From Pedobacter sp. ok626 (GTDB lineage: Bacteria > Bacteroidota > Bacteroidia > Sphingobacteriales > Sphingobacteriaceae), in contig NZ_FNEX01000003.1 of NCBI RefSeq assembly GCF_900100435.1, forward strand, positions 248,001 through 312,000: a stretch of DNA of 64,000 nt, written 5' to 3'. The translations under genes and the position numbers were made by a program. The notes below the pieces were generated by a model. It was not told where the DNA came from. It did not search any database and worked only from the letters and a program-made list of their open reading frames with translations. This document shows, in pieces, positions 7,691-16,631 of the stretch; position 1 is the stretch's first letter; each line of letters opens with the position of its first letter.

Positions 7691-9124
7691 TTAGCTCATC
7701 TTTAGTTTCTTTTCAATATCGTTTACGTAAGCCCTAAATTTCTTGTCTGTCTGTATTAAATCTTCAACAGTTTGGCAAGCATAAATTACGGTCGAGTGAT
7801 CCCTACCTCCAAAAAATGCACCGATAGTTTTTAACGAACTTTTAGTCATTCCTTTAGCAAGGTACATAGAGATCTGACGAGCTTGTACTACCTCACGTTT
7901 ACGAGTAGGCGCTTTAAGTAAGTGAACAGGTACTTCAAAGTAATCACAGACTAATTTCTGGATGTAATCTATAGAAACCTCTTTGGTCGTGTTTTTGATG
8001 AAGTTTTTAAGCATCGACTTAGCCAATTGCAAATCTATCTCTTTCTTGTTCATGGTCGATTGTGCCAATAAAGATACCATCGCTCCTTCTAACTCACGTA
8101 CGTTGTTGTCAATGTTATGTGCAACATATTCTACAACCTCATCTGGCAAATCAATACCGTCAGCATACATTTTCTTTCTTAGAATAGCGATCCTTGTCTC
8201 TAATTCCGGTACTTGTAGATCAGCGGAAAGTCCCCATTTGAAACGACTTAAAAGACGTTCTTCCAATCCTGATAAATCTTTAGGCGCTTTATCAGAAGTA
8301 ATGATAATTTGCTTTCCTGACTGGTGTAAATGGTTAAAAATGTGGAAGAAGATATCTTGTGTCTTTTCTTTTCCTGCAAAGTTGTGTACATCATCCATGA
8401 TGATTACATCCATTGCCTGGTAGAAGTTCACAAAATCATTGATCGTGTTGTTTTTCAATGATTCTACAAACTGCTGGCAGAACTTCTCACAAGACACATA
8501 AATTACCAGCTTATCTGGCAAGCTTCTTCTGATTTCATTACCTATGGCCTGAGCCAGGTGAGTTTTACCTAAACCTGATGCTCCGTAGATCATCAGCGGG
8601 TTAAATGATGTCGCACCTGGCTTTGCTGCTACAGCGTGTCCGGCCGAACGTGCCAGACGATTACAGTCTCCCTCTACATAGGCCTCAAAAGTATAACTTG
8701 CGTTTAACTGAGGGTCTACATTCATCTTCTTCAATCCCGGAATTACAAAAGGATTTTTGATATCCCTATTGATGTTTACAGGAACCGGCATTGACTGCTT
8801 CCTGTTGGTAGATCCGTTACCATTTGATGGCATGTTGGTTGTGTATGGTAAAGCACCATTTGTTGTCGACTTATCTACAACAATATTATACTCTAACCTA
8901 CCTTCATCACCGAGTTGTTGTTTTACAGTTTTTCGCAGCAAGCCTACATAATGCTCTTCTAACCACTCATAGAAGAACAAACTAGGTACCTGTACAGTTA
9001 AAACCCTATCTTCCAGCTTAAGGGCTGATATCGGTTCGAACCAGGTTTTGAAGCTCTGGGCCGGGATATTATCCTTTATAATTTGAAGACAGTTATTCCA
9101 TACTTGTGTACAAGTGTATTGCAT
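7691..9124 (-). CDS. dnaA: Chromosomal replication initiator protein DnaA
   Basis: 477 residues, full length. Domain I (about 1-85, WNNCLQIIKDNIPAQSFKTW) binds DnaB and partners; a polar linker rich in N, G and S spans about 86-125; the AAA+ domain has Walker A GASGLGKTHL at 181-190 and Walker B VIIMDDVHNF. The C-terminal DNA-binding domain carries the DnaA signature GGRDHSTVIYA. The protein binds DnaA boxes at the origin and melts DNA. The next plus-direction gene (truC) is separated by about 195 bp in which only one box-like sequence, TTATCAACA (9290-9298, minus), was found, so the origin is not obviously here. Confidence 0.98.
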   Translation of the reverse strand: MQYTCTQVWNNCLQIIKDNIPAQSFKTWFEPISALKLEDRVLTVQVPSLFFYEWLEEHYVGLLRKTVKQQLGDEGRLEYNIVVDKSTTNGALPYTTNMPSNGNGSTNRKQSMPVPVNINRDIKNPFVIPGLKKMNVDPQLNASYTFEAYVEGDCNRLARSAGHAVAAKPGATSFNPLMIYGASGLGKTHLAQAIGNEIRRSLPDKLVIYVSCEKFCQQFVESLKNNTINDFVNFYQAMDVIIMDDVHNFAGKEKTQDIFFHIFNHLHQSGKQIIITSDKAPKDLSGLEERLLSRFKWGLSADLQVPELETRIAILRKKMYADGIDLPDEVVEYVAHNIDNNVRELEGAMVSLLAQSTMNKKEIDLQLAKSMLKNFIKNTTKEVSIDYIQKLVCDYFEVPVHLLKAPTRKREVVQARQISMYLAKGMTKSSLKTIGAFFGGRDHSTVIYACQTVEDLIQTDKKFRAYVNDIEKKLKMS

Positions 9125-9320
9125 ATTTTTCTTTAATATTTTAAGGTTTCTAATAATAAAACGGCGGAAAGACCAGTCGTTTTGGGAGTGCGAAGATGAT
9201 AAATTTTACTAACATTAAGTTATAAAATCTGACCTTTTTTATAACTCGCTCTACTGCAAAAGAATAGAAATCACTCCCAACAAACCTCCTGTTGATAACT
9301 CCGAAGAGTGTGCAAAACTT

Positions 9321-9998
9321 TCACCATTTCATCAGCTCCATCATCCTTAAAAACTCGGCTTGAACCGGAGCTTCCAACTGAATTTGGGCTCCACTTACCG
9401 GATGTTTAAAGCTCAATTCAGAAGCATGGAGCAACATCGTGGTCATCTCCCATTGCTCTTTAAAAAACTTATTTTGTTTATTACAACCATGCTTCCTATC
9501 TCCTATGATAGGATAAAAGATATGCGCAAAATGTTTTCGCAACTGGTGCATACGTCCAGTTGTTGGTGTAGCTTCTACCAGAGAATAGCGGGAAGTTGGG
9601 TGTTTCCCTAAGGCTACGTCGATTTCGGCCCGTTTTAAAGTAACGAATGAGGTAAAGGCTTCCTGGATAGCCCCGTTCTCTTTAACAAGCGGATAATCGA
9701 TATCTAATTGATCTGGGGCATAACCACGGAGTATAGCCAGGTACTTCTTGATCACCTCTCCATTTTTAAATTGTTGATGCATAGCGATCTCAACATCTTT
9801 GTCGAAAGCAAACAAAAGCAAGCCTCCTGTTTTTCTATCCAATCTATGTACTGGACTAACGTGTCGGCTAACCTGGTCTCTTAATAGCTGTAAGGCAAAT
9901 TCTTTGGCATCACTGGCAATTGACGATCGGTGTACAAGCAATCCATGAGGTTTATTGATCGCAATTAAATGGTCGTCCTGATATACAATTTCAAGCAT
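9321..9998 (-). CDS. truC: RluA-family pseudouridine synthase, TruC-like
   Basis: 225 residues. The RluA-family active-site motif HRLDRKTGGLLLFA supplies catalytic Asp54, and the C-terminal half has GRMHQLRKHFAHIFYPIIGD and LLHASELSF. There is no S4 domain and the protein is short, which matches TruC (tRNA U65) rather than the rRNA enzymes RluC/D. It isomerises uridine to pseudouridine in RNA. It follows the EnvC-like gene by 33 bp and may be cotranscribed. Family secure; exact RNA target inferred from length and architecture. Confidence 0.85.
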   Translation of the reverse strand: MLEIVYQDDHLIAINKPHGLLVHRSSIASDAKEFALQLLRDQVSRHVSPVHRLDRKTGGLLLFAFDKDVEIAMHQQFKNGEVIKKYLAILRGYAPDQLDIDYPLVKENGAIQEAFTSFVTLKRAEIDVALGKHPTSRYSLVEATPTTGRMHQLRKHFAHIFYPIIGDRKHGCNKQNKFFKEQWEMTTMLLHASELSFKHPVSGAQIQLEAPVQAEFLRMMELMKW

Positions 9999-10031
9999 TT
10001 ACTTTTTGCCACGAAGATAAGGCTTTTGTTT

Positions 10032-11285
10032 CTATTTCGCTATCCAGGCTTCAGGATTCAATTTAGTTTGCCCCCGCATAATCTCGAAATGCAAGATCGG
10101 GCCATCTTCTTTCGAAGCAACAATTCCTAATGTTTGTTTCGTTTCCACTTTATTACCTTTAGCTACACTAACACTTTTTAAGTTTTGATAGACCGTAAAA
10201 TAATCACCATGACGCAAGGCCACGATATAAGTGCCAAACAATTCCTTTACAAATAACACCTCACCTTCAAATACAGCTTTAACGGCCGAACCTTGCTCTG
10301 TAAGTATATTAATTCCATCATTGGTATAGCTTGCCTGCCCTTCAGTATGGTTACCAAAGCGCTCAACAATCGAATACTGACCAACAGGCCATGGTAAACG
10401 TCCCCTATTATTTTCGAAGCCTGCAGAGAGCTTCGCTGACTCTGGTGAAGCGGTTAAGTAATTGCTGGTGGTTTTCTCTTTAGTGACCGGTATTGGCCTA
10501 CCTTCGGCAACAGCCTTCTGTGCCGCCAAACGCTCTTCCTCCTCGGCTTTTTTACGTGCCATCTCTATTTCGCGCTGAATGGCACTTCTAATTGCACGAT
10601 CAATTTCTGCTTGCTTACGCTTCCGCGCAGCAATATCTTGTCTAAACTGTTTTTCCTGTCTACTAAACTGATTCAGCATCTGGGCTTGTTCAGTTTTATT
10701 TTTACCGAGCTTTACTTTTTCTTGTTCCTGCTCAGTCAGCAAATTGCTTTTGGCCTTTAAATTTTTGTCGAGTACAACAATTTTATATTCGATATTTTTC
10801 TTTGTCCCCTGTATGTAGTCAGCTTGTTTCTTACGGTATTGACCAAATTGCTGGAAATACTTAATGCGCTTATAAGCCTGATTAAAGCTCTCAGAAGCGA
10901 AAATAAACATCATTTTATCGTAAGCATTCTGGTTCCGCTGTGCAAAACGAACCATTCCTGCATATTCATTCTTCAATTGGCCTAATTGGCTTTTTAAAGT
11001 ATGTACCTCATTCGTATTTTCATGGATTTGATTGTCCAAATTCTTTACTTCAGAGTTAATTACAGCAATTTTATTCTGCATCAGCCTGATTTTACTATTG
11101 ATAGCCCTGATCTGGCCCATAGTCAACCGCTTACTACTCGAAGTCTCATTCAGATTTCGCTGTAGCAAATCAATTTCGCGCTGTATAGCCTCCTTGTTCC
11201 GCTTCAGTTCAGAACTGGTTTGGGCAAAGCTGGCGGCGGTAACGGAAACAAAAAGGAATAATAAAAATAATCTCTGTAGCTTCAT
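10032..11285 (-). CDS. EnvC-like murein hydrolase activator (coiled coil plus degenerate LytM/M23)
   Basis: 417 residues: signal peptide (1-21, LLFLFVSVTAASFA), a long coiled coil about 22-260 with EIDLLQRNLNE-type heptads, then a LytM/M23 domain about 290-417. Active M23 enzymes have HxxxD and HxH zinc ligands. Here the first motif reads TNDGINI and the second YQNL, with only the last HFEI retained, so zinc binding and peptidase activity are probably lost. That matches EnvC-type proteins, which activate cell-wall amidases at the septum instead of cutting peptidoglycan. It follows cysM by 27 bp. Confidence 0.88.
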   Translation of the reverse strand: MKLQRLFLLFLFVSVTAASFAQTSSELKRNKEAIQREIDLLQRNLNETSSSKRLTMGQIRAINSKIRLMQNKIAVINSEVKNLDNQIHENTNEVHTLKSQLGQLKNEYAGMVRFAQRNQNAYDKMMFIFASESFNQAYKRIKYFQQFGQYRKKQADYIQGTKKNIEYKIVVLDKNLKAKSNLLTEQEQEKVKLGKNKTEQAQMLNQFSRQEKQFRQDIAARKRKQAEIDRAIRSAIQREIEMARKKAEEEERLAAQKAVAEGRPIPVTKEKTTSNYLTASPESAKLSAGFENNRGRLPWPVGQYSIVERFGNHTEGQASYTNDGINILTEQGSAVKAVFEGEVLFVKELFGTYIVALRHGDYFTVYQNLKSVSVAKGNKVETKQTLGIVASKEDGPILHFEIMRGQTKLNPEAWIAK

Positions 11286-11312
11286 TGTGTAATCAAAAAT
11301 AGCACATTCAGG

Positions 11313-12185
11313 CTATCCAAACAAATTGCTGCTCAAATATCTGTCGCCTCTATCACATGCAATGAACACAATCAGACCTGATTCCAGCTCTTCGCAAAGC
11401 TCCAAAGCACAAGCTAAAGCGCCGCCACTGCTCATTCCAGCAAATATACCTTCAACTTTCGCCAACTCACGGGCTTTCTCTGTTGCAGTCTGTTGCGAAA
11501 CGTCCATTACTCGATCTACCCGGCTTGCATCGTAAATTTTAGGTAAATAAGCAGCTGGCCAACGACGGATACCGGGAATCGAAGATTCTTCAGTAGGCTG
11601 ACAACCCACTATCTGTATCGCAGGGTTTTGTTCTTTTAGAAACATAGAGTTACCCATGATACTACCAGTAGTCCCCATAGAGCTCACAAAATGAGTAATT
11701 TTCTGCTCGGTATCGCGCCATATTTCCGGACCTGTAGTTTTATAATGCGCCAGGTAATTGTCTGGATTTGCAAACTGATCCAGCAAAAAATACCCATGCT
11801 TATCACGCTGTTCTTCAGCGTAATCACGGCATACTTCTATAGATTCTAATAAGGTAACTTTGGCTCCAAAAGCTTCCATGGTCAAAGTCCGCTCTCTGGT
11901 AGAACTTGCAGGCATTACCAGTTCAATCTCCAATCCATATATGCCAGCAATCATAGCCAATGCAATACCAGTATTGCCACTTGTGGCTTCGATCAGGCGA
12001 GTACCTTTTTTAATCTCACCACGCTCCATAGCGCTTCTGATCATATTTAAAGCAGCTCTATCCTTTACACTTCCACCCGGATTGTTACCCTCTAGTTTTG
12101 CAAATAACTTAACATTTGGGTTTGGATTTAACTTGCTGATTTCTACCAAAGGGGTATTTCCAATAAATTCTACAATGTTTCCCAT
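11313..12185 (-). CDS. cysM: Cysteine synthase (O-acetylserine sulfhydrylase)
   Basis: 290 residues from ATG 12185 (MGNIVEFIGNTPLVEISKLN); upstream codons in the open frame overlap cysE and do not match the family. PLP is bound by Lys41 in NNPGGSVKDRAA, and EATSGNTGIALAMIAG and SSMGTTGSIMG supply substrate and phosphate loops. It makes cysteine from O-acetylserine and sulfide in the cytoplasm. The gene starts two bases after the cysE stop codon, so the two successive steps are translationally coupled. The CysM versus CysK label is uncertain; length and the ending DRGDRYLSSNLF favour CysM. Confidence 0.93.
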   Translation of the reverse strand: MGNIVEFIGNTPLVEISKLNPNPNVKLFAKLEGNNPGGSVKDRAALNMIRSAMERGEIKKGTRLIEATSGNTGIALAMIAGIYGLEIELVMPASSTRERTLTMEAFGAKVTLLESIEVCRDYAEEQRDKHGYFLLDQFANPDNYLAHYKTTGPEIWRDTEQKITHFVSSMGTTGSIMGNSMFLKEQNPAIQIVGCQPTEESSIPGIRRWPAAYLPKIYDASRVDRVMDVSQQTATEKARELAKVEGIFAGMSSGGALACALELCEELESGLIVFIACDRGDRYLSSNLFG

Positions 12186-12187
12186 TT

Positions 12188-13000
12188 CTATTTGGTGTCT
12201 TTTTTTTCTATAACTTTTACGGACGATTGGTTGTATACAGTGGATCCGGAAGGTATACTTTTGGTTAACCATACGTTTCCACCAATAATAGAGTTGGCTC
12301 CTACGACAGTTTCCCCACCCAATATTGTTGCTCCCGAATAAATAATCACATGATCCTGAATCGTCGGGTGTCTTTTGGTATCGGCCATGTATTTTTCAAC
12401 GCTTAAAGCCCCTAGAGTCACGCCTTGATACAATTTAACATGATTACCAATTACAGTGGTTTCCCCAATTACCAGTCCAGTTCCATGATCGATATATAAG
12501 TACTCACCAATCAAAGCGCCTGGGTGAATATCTATTCCGGTAAGGGAATGTCCATATTCTGTTAATATTCTCGGTATCAGTGGAACATCCGCTTTTAACA
12601 AGGCATGTGCAATTCTATATAATGCGATGGCCAGAAAGCCCGGATAGCTTCTAATGATCTCAAACTCGTTCTTTGCTGCCGGATCTCCGTTTAAAATAGC
12701 AGCGATATCGGTATTCATCTTTCTGTACAACTCCGGTAGACCTTCAAAAAAGGCAGTAACGATTCCTTCATTGTTAAAATCCTCACATGCCTTAGTGGCA
12801 TTTAAGAGCCTAATCAATTCCTTTTCTTGTTTTAAAAACAAGCGCTTGATTTCGTTTATTGAATAATCCGGCGTAGTTAAACGCTCCGGATACAATAAAT
12901 TCATCAGGTTAATGGCCCAGTCTGCAATCTCCTGATTAGAAGGCACTGGCTCAATCCTGTTTTGTTTATTAAAAATATGAAGGTAAAATTCCTCGTTCAT
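12188..13000 (-). CDS. cysE: Serine O-acetyltransferase
   Basis: 270 residues. The C-terminal left-handed beta-helix shows hexapeptide repeats (DIHPGALIGEYLYIDHGTG, then VIGNHVKLYQGVTLGAL), with the catalytic His of the DHGTG motif. The N-terminal helical region is the longer form seen in EpsC/CysE of Bacteroidota. It transfers acetyl from acetyl-CoA to serine, giving the substrate for the cysM product encoded immediately downstream. It is probably first in a cysE-cysM-envC-truC transcript, since gaps are 2, 27 and 33 bp. Feedback by cysteine is known for the family but not visible here. Confidence 0.94.
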   Translation of the reverse strand: MNEEFYLHIFNKQNRIEPVPSNQEIADWAINLMNLLYPERLTTPDYSINEIKRLFLKQEKELIRLLNATKACEDFNNEGIVTAFFEGLPELYRKMNTDIAAILNGDPAAKNEFEIIRSYPGFLAIALYRIAHALLKADVPLIPRILTEYGHSLTGIDIHPGALIGEYLYIDHGTGLVIGETTVIGNHVKLYQGVTLGALSVEKYMADTKRHPTIQDHVIIYSGATILGGETVVGANSIIGGNVWLTKSIPSGSTVYNQSSVKVIEKKDTK

Positions 13001-13057
13001 TGTATGGTGATTAAAGCGTTAATTTGATCTTACAAAGAAATGAAATTATTGTGTTAT

Positions 13058-14512
13058 TTAACGAGCCGGTATTTCTTCCAGTACATTTAAAAGGAAGTGC
13101 CAGAATTTATAAACCGATGAAATTTGTACACGCTCATCTGGAGAATGTGCTCCATGTATAGTCGGACCAAACGAAATCATATCCATACCCGGCAAATGCG
13201 CGCCCAATATACCACACTCTAAACCAGCATGACAAGCATTTACATTCGGCTCGGCATTAAAACTCACTTTATAAAGCTTGCTCATTAAAGAAAGAATCTC
13301 CGAATCCGCATCAGGTTTCCAACCTGGATAATCTCCACTAGTAGTTACTGTACTGCCCATATTCTCCAATGCTGCACCTACTGCTATTGCTACATCTTCT
13401 TTAGTGCTTTCTACACTGCTGCGCTGCAAAGATAAAGTGATAAACTCGCCATCCTTAATGATGATTTTGGCCAGGTTAGAAGAAGCTTCTACCAGGTCAG
13501 GAATATCAGGGCTCATCCTAAAAACGCCATTTGGAACTGCATATAAAGCATTGATGATCTTATGGTAATCTTGTTTATCTAAAACCTCTGCCGGAAGTTC
13601 TGTTTCTATGGCACTGATGTTTAAAGCTGGCTCGATAGATTGATATTCGGCCTTAATAACTTCAGAGAAATCAGCAATAAAAGAAAGGAATGCAGCTTTC
13701 TGATCACCTGCCACAGCAACAACAGCGCTGGCTTCACGAGGAATTGCATTTCTTAAACTGCCACCCTCAAAGCTGCCCAACTGCAGATCTAATACCTTAT
13801 TGCCATTGTACAGCAGGCGATTCATCAGCTTATTGGCATTCGCCCTTCCTTTATGAATATCCATGCCCGAATGTCCTCCTAGCAAACCTTTAATCGAAAC
13901 TTTAAAAGCTATACTATTTTGTGCAACAGGGTTTTGCTTGTATTTATATACAGTAGTTGTATCTATACCACCGGCACAACCAATGGTTAATTCATCGTCT
14001 TCCTCAGTATCCAGATTTAATAAGATAGTTCCCGATAGATTGCTAGGATCAAGCTGTTTTGCGCCCGTCATCCCTGTTTCCTCATCAATGGTAAACAAGG
14101 CTTCTAAAGCCGGATGAACCAAGTCATCTGCAGCCAAAATAGCCATAATGGTAGCTACACCTATTCCGTTATCAGCCCCCAAAGTAGTCCCTCTTGCTTT
14201 AACCCAGTCCTCATCTACATACATATCGATGCCCTGTGTTGCAAAATCAAAGTCGCTATCACTATTTTTCTGCTGAACCATATCCAAATGCGATTGAAGA
14301 ATCACAGTTTGTCTGTCCTCCATACCTGCGGTTGCCGGTTTTTTAATTACCACATTACCTACATGATCTCTGATGGTTTCTAAACCCAGTTGATTACCAA
14401 AAGATTCCATAAATTGTATGACACGCTCCTCTTCTTTTGAAGCCCGGGGTATGGCATTCAATGCTACAAAATTACTCCAAAGTGCCTGTGGCTCCAAATT
14501 TCCTACTTTCAT
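13058..14512 (-). CDS. pepD: Aminoacyl-histidine (beta-Ala-His) dipeptidase, M20 family
   Basis: 484 residues from ATG 14512 (MKVGNLEPQALWSNFVALNA), the usual PepD start; 15 upstream in-frame codons are excluded. Zinc-ligand motifs are QSHLDMV, LGADNGIG and DEETGMTGA, followed by the dimerisation domain (GGHSGMDIHKGRANANKLM) and the late CHAGLECG and THGAHSPDERV-like segment (IHGAHSPDERVQ). It hydrolyses dipeptides such as carnosine in the cytoplasm. It is flanked by minus-strand genes with 57 and about 95 bp gaps. Assignment secure. Confidence 0.93.
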   Translation of the reverse strand: MKVGNLEPQALWSNFVALNAIPRASKEEERVIQFMESFGNQLGLETIRDHVGNVVIKKPATAGMEDRQTVILQSHLDMVQQKNSDSDFDFATQGIDMYVDEDWVKARGTTLGADNGIGVATIMAILAADDLVHPALEALFTIDEETGMTGAKQLDPSNLSGTILLNLDTEEDDELTIGCAGGIDTTTVYKYKQNPVAQNSIAFKVSIKGLLGGHSGMDIHKGRANANKLMNRLLYNGNKVLDLQLGSFEGGSLRNAIPREASAVVAVAGDQKAAFLSFIADFSEVIKAEYQSIEPALNISAIETELPAEVLDKQDYHKIINALYAVPNGVFRMSPDIPDLVEASSNLAKIIIKDGEFITLSLQRSSVESTKEDVAIAVGAALENMGSTVTTSGDYPGWKPDADSEILSLMSKLYKVSFNAEPNVNACHAGLECGILGAHLPGMDMISFGPTIHGAHSPDERVQISSVYKFWHFLLNVLEEIPAR

Positions 14513-14607
14513 CGCTCTAATTATACTTGTATTAAACAAAGCTAGAAAGTTATTCAATTTAATATTTAATGAATACTAAACATGTTATTAATATGGCAAA
14601 AAAAAAA

Positions 14608-15951
14608 TTAACTCATCGAGGGGAATGATATTCCTTTGATCTTCCTAAACAGTTCTACCGCATAGATGTCAGTCATGCCCGATACGAAGTCTAACACACA
14701 TTGAATTTTAGTGTAAGCATCTGTCTGCCTTGTTAAAAATTGTTTGGGAATCAGTTCTACCAGTTTTTTATGATATTTCGACTCATTTTGCAAATAAGCT
14801 GGAATAAACTCTTCCAATAAACCACCCATCACCTGATAGCCTGCTACCTCAATCTGTACTACAGATGAATAGTTGTAAATCTTTTTAATTGAGACCTTTT
14901 CGATATCTTTCATTACAGAAAGAAAGGGCTCTTCAATGGCATCCATCAGGCTTTGATTAAAATTACCATCCAGGATAGTCTGCTGCTGTTTAAAGAACAC
15001 ATCAGAACATAAACCAATCAATGTGCTGATAGATTTTGCGCGCATCAAAGTGATTTTAGCATCATCATCCTCCATTTCTGCCAATCGCGCAGGCATCTTT
15101 TCGTCTCTACACAAAGGCAATAACAACGTTTCTACTTCTTTGTAAGACAGGATTTTTAAGCGGTGCGCATCCTCAAGATCGATGATATTATAGCAAATAT
15201 CATCAGCGGCCTCTACCAGATACACCAGCGGGTGTCTTTTATAGATCAATGGAGATTCCTGCACTTTAATCAGATCCATTTCGACAGCAATTTTCTCAAA
15301 ACCACTTTGCTCTGATTGGAAGAAGCCATACTTTTTAGTAAAAATATGCTGTTTGTTGTGTCCAGCTATCGATGCGCAAGGATATTTTGCAATAGAAGCC
15401 AATGTGGCGTAGGTTAGCGCAAAGCCACCTGTACCTTTCCCGGCAAAAGGATGGGTTAAAATGCGCAAGGCATTTGCGTTACCTTCAAAATGAATCAAGT
15501 CCTCCCATTGCGCTGCGGATACCTGATCTTTATAAACCTTACCATCACCATCAGTAAAATAATGAGAAATCGCTGCTTCACCCGAATGCCCAAATGCGGG
15601 GTTACCCAAATCATGTGCTAAACAGGCCGATGCAATGATGTTACCAACTTCACAAAGCAAAGGACAGGTATCATCAATTAAAGGCTCTTGATCTTTCATT
15701 TTGTTATAAAAGATGGTCCCTAGCGAGCGACCTACACTAGCTACCTCCAAACTATGAGTTAACCTATTGTGGACAAACACACTACCTGGCAAAGGAAACA
15801 CCTGTGTTTTGTTCTGTAATCTTCTAAAAGGTGAAGAAAAAATGATTCTGTCGTAATCACGTTGAAATTCTGACCTGGATTCTTTCTGGTTACCAATAAA
15901 TCGATCTTCATTTCCCCAACGTTTAGACGACAATAACTTTTCCCAAATCAT
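14608..15951 (-). CDS. dgt: Deoxyguanosinetriphosphate triphosphohydrolase (HD domain)
   Basis: 447 residues. The start MIWEKLLSSKRWGNEDR and the motif SPFRRLQNKTQVFPL with THSLEVASVGRSLG are typical of Dgt; the HD motif is ACLAHDLGNPAFGHSGE. It cleaves dGTP to deoxyguanosine and triphosphate, controlling dNTP pools and limiting foreign DNA. The upstream region contains a near-consensus minus-strand -7 element (TACCTTCG, 15994-16001) and is shared with the divergent gene at 16038. Family secure; nucleotide preference not visible. Confidence 0.93.
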   Translation of the reverse strand: MIWEKLLSSKRWGNEDRFIGNQKESRSEFQRDYDRIIFSSPFRRLQNKTQVFPLPGSVFVHNRLTHSLEVASVGRSLGTIFYNKMKDQEPLIDDTCPLLCEVGNIIASACLAHDLGNPAFGHSGEAAISHYFTDGDGKVYKDQVSAAQWEDLIHFEGNANALRILTHPFAGKGTGGFALTYATLASIAKYPCASIAGHNKQHIFTKKYGFFQSEQSGFEKIAVEMDLIKVQESPLIYKRHPLVYLVEAADDICYNIIDLEDAHRLKILSYKEVETLLLPLCRDEKMPARLAEMEDDDAKITLMRAKSISTLIGLCSDVFFKQQQTILDGNFNQSLMDAIEEPFLSVMKDIEKVSIKKIYNYSSVVQIEVAGYQVMGGLLEEFIPAYLQNESKYHKKLVELIPKQFLTRQTDAYTKIQCVLDFVSGMTDIYAVELFRKIKGISFPSMS

Positions 15952-16037
15952 ATATTTAATTCCTTTTCTTAATGCTTTACTGTTAAATAAACGCGAAGGT
16001 AAGTATTTAATGCTACCTTACCCGCTTAAATATTTCA

Positions 16038-16631
16038 TTGGAAAAGATCTTTGACCAGCTTATTGACAGCTTTATGGAAAACAAAGTAGGTATTGCAGAA
16101 AACTTTTTAAGTAAAGATTTATCCAAACACCTCATCAGCAACCTGAAAGGCTTGTTCAAGGATAACTTGATGCTTTCTGCTGGGACTGGCAACGATACCC
16201 TTGTGGTACATGATAAAATGTACCGCAGCGACAAGATATATTGGCTGGATCGCGAGCACAATAACATTCATGAGAACAGCTTCTTTGATCTGATGGATAC
16301 TTTTATCAGCCATCTAAACCGCAGCTGTTATACCGGAATTACGGGCTATGAGTTTCATTATACCTTATACGAAAAAGGTGCTTTTTATAAAAAGCACGTA
16401 GATCAGTTTCGAAATAATGAGGTAAGACAGTACTCTATGATTATGTATTTAAATGAAGATTGGATAGCAGAAGATGGCGGAGAACTCTGTATCCACCATC
16501 TTGATCATTTGCAAAATATCTCACCAGCGAGCGGAAAAAGTGTTTTCTTTAAAAGCAGCGAGCTGGAACACGAGGTATTGATCACCAATAAACCCAGAAT
16601 GAGCATTACCGGCTGGTTAAAAATCAACTAG
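16038..16631 (+). CDS. 2-oxoglutarate/Fe(II)-dependent oxygenase, prolyl-4-hydroxylase type
   Basis: 197 residues; translation may instead begin at the ATG of residue 13. Iron ligands are His120 and Asp122 (KKHVDQF) and His178 (SELEHEVL); Arg187 in KPRMSITGW is placed to bind the 2-oxoglutarate carboxylate. MYLNEDW and DGGELCIH are conserved strands of the 2OG-FeII_Oxy (P4Hc) fold. The substrate may be protein or a small molecule. It runs divergently from dgt, and its stop codon overlaps that of the convergent alcohol dehydrogenase. Confidence 0.85.
   Translation: MEKIFDQLIDSFMENKVGIAENFLSKDLSKHLISNLKGLFKDNLMLSAGTGNDTLVVHDKMYRSDKIYWLDREHNNIHENSFFDLMDTFISHLNRSCYTGITGYEFHYTLYEKGAFYKKHVDQFRNNEVRQYSMIMYLNEDWIAEDGGELCIHHLDHLQNISPASGKSVFFKSSELEHEVLITNKPRMSITGWLKIN

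Noticed and set aside
9125..9320. Possible replication origin beside dnaA
   Set aside because: Only one box-like TTATCAACA (9290-9298) was found, with no cluster of boxes; in Bacteroidota the origin is often not beside dnaA.
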